Of a stretch of 64,000 nt of DNA, positions 60,595 to 64,000 are shown piece by piece; the stretch's first letter is position 1; the number at the start of each line of letters is the position of its first letter. Where the stretch lies: assembly GCA_004557185.1 (NCBI GenBank), contig SFEP01000002.1, positions 1 to 64,000 on the forward strand, in the 5' to 3' direction. The position numbers and the translations under genes are program-made. Below the pieces are notes generated by a model. It did no database searches, was not told where the DNA came from, and saw nothing but the letters and a program-made list of their open reading frames with translations. The stretch comes from Bacteroidales bacterium (lineage in GTDB: Bacteria > Bacteroidota > Bacteroidia > Bacteroidales > Bacteroidaceae).

Positions 60595-63477
60595 ATGGAC
60601 ACAAACCAGCCCATGCAAACCCCAGCCACCGACCCTACACGCGGACTCACGGCGGCCGAGGTGGCAAACAGCCGTGCCACACACGGCAGCAACGTGCTCA
60701 CACCACCCGCCAAGGAGCCGCTGTGGCGCAAGTTTCTTGAGAAATTTACCGACCCCCTCATTGTCATCCTGCTCATCGCCGGCTTACTCTCCATCGGCAT
60801 TGCCGTGTACGAGAAGTTCGGTCTGCACGAGGGCAACGAAGTTTTCTTCGAGCCCGTAGGCATCTTCGTGGCCATATTCCTCGCCACAGGTCTTTCCTTC
60901 TATTTTGAAATGAAAGCCGAAGAGGAATTTGCCCTGCTCAACCAAGTGAACGACGACGAGCCTGTGCAAGTCATGCGCGACGGCCACGCCACGCAGATAG
61001 CACGGCGCGACGTGGTGGTGGGCGACATCGTGTTCCTCGGCACAGGCAACGAGGTGCCGGCCGACGGCACGCTGCTGCAAGCCGTCAGTCTGGGCATCGA
61101 CGAGAGCACGCTCACAGGCGAGCCCATCTGTCATAAGAGCACCGACGAAAAGGACTTCGACCCCGATGCCACATTCCCCACCAACTACGCCCTGCGCGGC
61201 ACCAAGGTGATGGAAGGCCATGGCGTGATGTGCGTTTGCGCTGTGGGCGATGCCACGGAGAACGGCCGCGTGTTCACCGCCGCACAGATTGACGACACGG
61301 TGAAGACGCCGCTCAACGAGCAGTTGGAGAAACTGGCGCGGGTCATTTCGGCCTTCAGTTACGGCGTGGCCGCCCTTATCATCATCGGGCGGCTGGCGGG
61401 CTGGTTCGACTGGCAACTGGCCGGCTGGCTGCCTGCTTTGCCCACGGCCTGCTTCTTCGCCTTGGTCATCAAGCAGTTTCCGCGCTGGTCGCGTAGCCGC
61501 TGCGTGGCAGCCATGGCAGCCTTTGCGCTGGTATTCCTGGCCACGCTGCTGGGCGTGCACCAACTCACAGGCGGCCACGACCTCAACGCCATGCTGGCAC
61601 ACACGCTGCAAACGCTCATGATTGCCGTCACGCTCATCGTGGTGTCGGTGCCCGAGGGCCTGCCCATGGCCGTCACGCTGGCGTTGGCACTGAGCATGCG
61701 GCGTATGCTCAAAACAAACAACCTGGTGCGCAAAATGCACGCCTGCGAAACCATGGGTGCTACCACCGTGATTTGTACCGATAAAACGGGTACACTCACG
61801 CAGAACCAGATGTCGGTGCACGAAACCTTCCTCACGCCGCCCGCAGCCTGCGACGCTGTGCCCGGCATGCAGGGCGACGCCGTCATTGCTGAGGGCATCG
61901 CCGTCAATTCCACCGCCACGCTCGACCTCACACAGGCACGGCCTTCGGTGCTGGGCAACCCCACCGAGGGGGCACTGCTGCTGTGGATGCACGGCCAGGG
62001 GCTCGACTTCGAGAGCCTGCGTGCCCAGGCCACGAAACTGGAGGAACTGCCCTTCAGCACCGAGCGCAAATACATGGCCACCGTGGTGCAGAGCACGGCC
62101 TGCCCTGGCCAACGCGTGCTCTATGTGAAAGGAGCGCCTGAAATCGTCTACGGCCTGTGCAGCGGCAGCACCGACGCCGCCCTCACGCAGGACGCACTGA
62201 ACAGCCGCCTGCTGGCCTGCCAGGCCAAAGCCATGCGCACACTGGGCTTTGCCTTCCAAATTCTCAAACCCGGCGACGCCACCATCAGCGAGGGCCGCGT
62301 GGTGGCCGAGAGGCTGCAGTTCATTGGCTTCGCAGCCATTGCCGACCCCGTGCGTACCGAGGTGCCCGCAGCCATCAAGCAGTGCATCAGCGCCGGCATA
62401 CGCATCAAGATTGTGACGGGCGACACGCCGGGCACGGCCAAGGAGATTGGTCGCCAAATCGGTTTATGGAACGACTGCGACACCGACGACCACATCACCA
62501 CAGGACCCGAATTTGCCGCCTTGAGCGACGAAGAACTGGAACGCCGCATTCTCGACATCAAAATCATTGCCCGTGCCCGTCCGCTCGACAAGAAACGCCT
62601 GGTGGAAACGCTGCAGCGCCTCGGGCAAGTGGTGGCCGTCACGGGCGACGGCACCAACGACGCACCTGCCCTGAAAGCAGCCCACGTGGGCCTCTCGATG
62701 GGCGACGGCACCAGCGTGGCGAAGGAAGCCAGCGACATCACCATTGTCGACAACTCGTTCTCGTCCATTGAGCGCGCCGTGATGTGGGGCCGTTCCCTCT
62801 ACCGCAACATACAACGCTTCATCCTGTTCCAGATGACGGTAAACGTGGTGGCCTGCCTCATCGTGCTCTTCGGTGCATTCTTCGGCACGCAGTCGCCGCT
62901 CACGGTGACACAGATGCTGTGGGTGAACCTCATCATGGACACCTTTGCGGCCATGGCATTGGCATCGCTGCCGCCCTCGCAGCGGGTGATGCTCGACGCT
63001 CCGCGGCCACGCACCGCCTTCATCATCAGCCGTCCCATGCGGTGGACCATTGTGGGCATGGGCCTCTTCTTCACCGCCCTGCTGCTGGCGTTGCTCATCG
63101 TGTTCGAGCGCTACGACATCACCTCCCTCACCTGCCTGTTCCACCTCAACACCTGCTGCACAGCGCAGCCCGGCCTCACGCCTTACGAGCTGAGCCTCTT
63201 CTTCACGCTCTTCGTGATGCTGCAGTTCTGGAACCTCTTCAACTCGCGCGCTTTCGGCACGGGCCGTTCGGCATTCCACTTCAAGGACTGCGGCGGTTTC
63301 GTGGGCATTGCCACGCTCGTGGTGGTGGGTCAGGTGCTCATCGTCACCTTTGGCGGCCGCATGTTCAGTGTCACGCCGCTGAGCCTCACCGACTGGTGCA
63401 TTGCCATCAGCGGCACGAGTCTCGTGCTGTGGGTGTTCGAGGCTTTCCACTTCATGCATCGCCTGCTGCACCGCTAA
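60595..63477 (+). CDS. PMCA-type calcium-transporting P-type ATPase
   Basis: This 960-residue P-type ATPase shows actuator TGEP (DESTLTGEPI), phosphorylation site Asp396 in CTDKTGTLTQNQ, nucleotide-domain KGAPE, and hinge TGDGTNDAPALKAA. The fourth membrane helix has VVSVPEGLPMAVTLALALSM (PEGL) and the sixth MLWVNLIMDTFAAMALA (N and D), typical of PMCA-type Ca2+ pumps. About ten membrane helices are expected. It exports Ca2+ at the cost of ATP. The start at 60595 (MDTNQPMQTPATDP) follows the TAACTTTG promoter. The region between helices 3 and 4 contains two extra hydrophobic segments (WLPALPTACFFALVIKQF; AMAAFALVFLATLLGVH), so the helix count there may exceed the family's. Confidence 0.93.
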   Translation: MDTNQPMQTPATDPTRGLTAAEVANSRATHGSNVLTPPAKEPLWRKFLEKFTDPLIVILLIAGLLSIGIAVYEKFGLHEGNEVFFEPVGIFVAIFLATGLSFYFEMKAEEEFALLNQVNDDEPVQVMRDGHATQIARRDVVVGDIVFLGTGNEVPADGTLLQAVSLGIDESTLTGEPICHKSTDEKDFDPDATFPTNYALRGTKVMEGHGVMCVCAVGDATENGRVFTAAQIDDTVKTPLNEQLEKLARVISAFSYGVAALIIIGRLAGWFDWQLAGWLPALPTACFFALVIKQFPRWSRSRCVAAMAAFALVFLATLLGVHQLTGGHDLNAMLAHTLQTLMIAVTLIVVSVPEGLPMAVTLALALSMRRMLKTNNLVRKMHACETMGATTVICTDKTGTLTQNQMSVHETFLTPPAACDAVPGMQGDAVIAEGIAVNSTATLDLTQARPSVLGNPTEGALLLWMHGQGLDFESLRAQATKLEELPFSTERKYMATVVQSTACPGQRVLYVKGAPEIVYGLCSGSTDAALTQDALNSRLLACQAKAMRTLGFAFQILKPGDATISEGRVVAERLQFIGFAAIADPVRTEVPAAIKQCISAGIRIKIVTGDTPGTAKEIGRQIGLWNDCDTDDHITTGPEFAALSDEELERRILDIKIIARARPLDKKRLVETLQRLGQVVAVTGDGTNDAPALKAAHVGLSMGDGTSVAKEASDITIVDNSFSSIERAVMWGRSLYRNIQRFILFQMTVNVVACLIVLFGAFFGTQSPLTVTQMLWVNLIMDTFAAMALASLPPSQRVMLDAPRPRTAFIISRPMRWTIVGMGLFFTALLLALLIVFERYDITSLTCLFHLNTCCTAQPGLTPYELSLFFTLFVMLQFWNLFNSRAFGTGRSAFHFKDCGGFVGIATLVVVGQVLIVTFGGRMFSVTPLSLTDWCIAISGTSLVLWVFEAFHFMHRLLHR

Positions 63478-63517
63478 GTGCGGCGCTGCATCGCCCCACC
63501 CTTTTCCCCCAAGAACC

Positions 63518-63556
63518 AACGCGGGAGGCTGCCCTTTGCTGGCAACCTCCCGCGTT
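63518..63556. terminator. Bidirectional terminator between the calcium ATPase and cstA
   Basis: A perfect 11-bp stem (AACGCGGGAGG at 63518-63528, CCTCCCGCGTT at 63546-63556) lies between two convergent genes. Confidence 0.65.
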
Positions 63557-63587
63557 CCTTTGGCGAAGATGTGTCAAAAGCGCTGCA

Positions 63588-64000
63588 CTACCGGCCGCGA
63601 CTACATTTCCATAGAAAAACCATTCCCACTACCACCATGACGGCTGCACCCAATGCCACGCCCACACCGTAGGGCAACCCGAGCATTTGCTGACTGACAA
63701 AGAAGAACGTGGTACACACGAAGGTCATGAACAGGGCAGGCACGAACGTGAGCCAATAGGGCTTGTGCTGACGGTGCAGGTAGACGGTCGCCATCCAGAG
63801 CACGAAGACGGCCAGCGTCTGGTTGCCCCACCCAAAGTAGCGCCACACCACCTGGAAGCCGTCGGGTCTGTCGATTTGCCACAGCGTGAGCACAGCAGCA
63901 CACACAAAGAGCGGCAGGCTGATGCTCAAGCGTGCCACCACCTTGCGCTGCGACACGTGCAGAAAGTCGGCCACAATGAGGCGGGCGCTCCGAAAGGCCG
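63588..64000 (-). CDS. cstA: Carbon starvation protein CstA, C-terminal part (cut by window end)
   Basis: The reading frame runs off the window edge and encodes the last ~137 residues. The edge reads AFRSARLIVADFLHVSQRKV, a recognisable CstA phrase. At least three membrane helices are visible (LSISLPLFVCAAVLTLW, LAVFVLWMATVYL, YGVGVALGAAVMVVVGMVFLW), with the conserved WRYFGWGNQTLA. CstA is a peptide or pyruvate transporter induced on carbon starvation. The C-terminus ends KCSRGR. A GTG at 63974 is internal, not the start. Confidence 0.85.
   Translation of the reverse strand, partial: AFRSARLIVADFLHVSQRKVVARLSISLPLFVCAAVLTLWQIDRPDGFQVVWRYFGWGNQTLAVFVLWMATVYLHRQHKPYWLTFVPALFMTFVCTTFFFVSQQMLGLPYGVGVALGAAVMVVVGMVFLWKCSRGR

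Overview
The window comes from a GC-rich member of the Bacteroidales, most likely Prevotellaceae. The evidence is: many TAnnTTTG -7 promoter boxes of the Bacteroidetes type; genes without clear Shine-Dalgarno sites; the nusB-yajC-ybbR-coaE and coaX-OMP-lptC clusters; DUF3575, DUF5606 and DUF6057 proteins; an LptD and a GlmM of Bacteroidetes type; and several large exported proteins ending in a short beta-rich sorting-type C-terminal domain of the type IX secretion (T9SS) kind. Genus and species cannot be fixed from the sequence alone.

Layout. 1-1745: an IS1634-type insertion sequence whose transposase has lost its native C-terminus by frameshift. 1920-10095: three large exported proteins on the minus strand (a leucine-rich-repeat protein made of three tandem super-modules, a subtilisin-type protease, and an unassigned surface protein). 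10332-14410: a DUF4143 ATPase behind a tandem palindromic operator, and a PpiD/SurA-type chaperone. 14605-18260: lptC, an outer-membrane barrel, coaX and an M15 peptidase. 18306-21725: mfd. 22024-27467: a GH84 hexosaminidase and a CotH-kinase surface protein. 28270-31555: nusB, yajC, ybbR, coaE. 31873-38424: a five-fold repeated outer-membrane barrel protein, an OmpA/TPR protein and a DUF3575 protein. 38985-45791: a serine-type sulfatase, glmM, a TolB-like lipoprotein with a CxxCH motif and its DUF6057 membrane neighbour. 46042-51164: udk, an HD hydrolase, an LptD-like protein and a lipoprotein. 51292-52215: tRNA-Arg(CCG) and an omega-amidase-type nitrilase. 52968-60037: a GH2 beta-galactosidase, a low-molecular-weight phosphatase, two small proteins and an N-acetylhexosamine-1-kinase-like enzyme. 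60595-64000: a PMCA-type calcium ATPase and the end of cstA.

Functionally the window combines envelope biogenesis (LptC, LptD, PpiD, YajC, barrels, GlmM), host-glycan use (GH84, GH2, sulfatase, hexosamine kinase) and housekeeping (Mfd, NusB, CoaX, CoaE, Udk).

The least explained content is in the gaps. Three separated gaps each carry an array of exactly four 22-bp palindromic units. Other gaps carry hairpin cassettes of about 70 bp with shared ends and internal repeats phased at exactly 21 bp, a degenerate 21-bp array, and an 84-nt repeat. Together they look like a family of structured intergenic elements phased at about two helical turns. I do not recognise them as a described element, and this is the main lead of the window.
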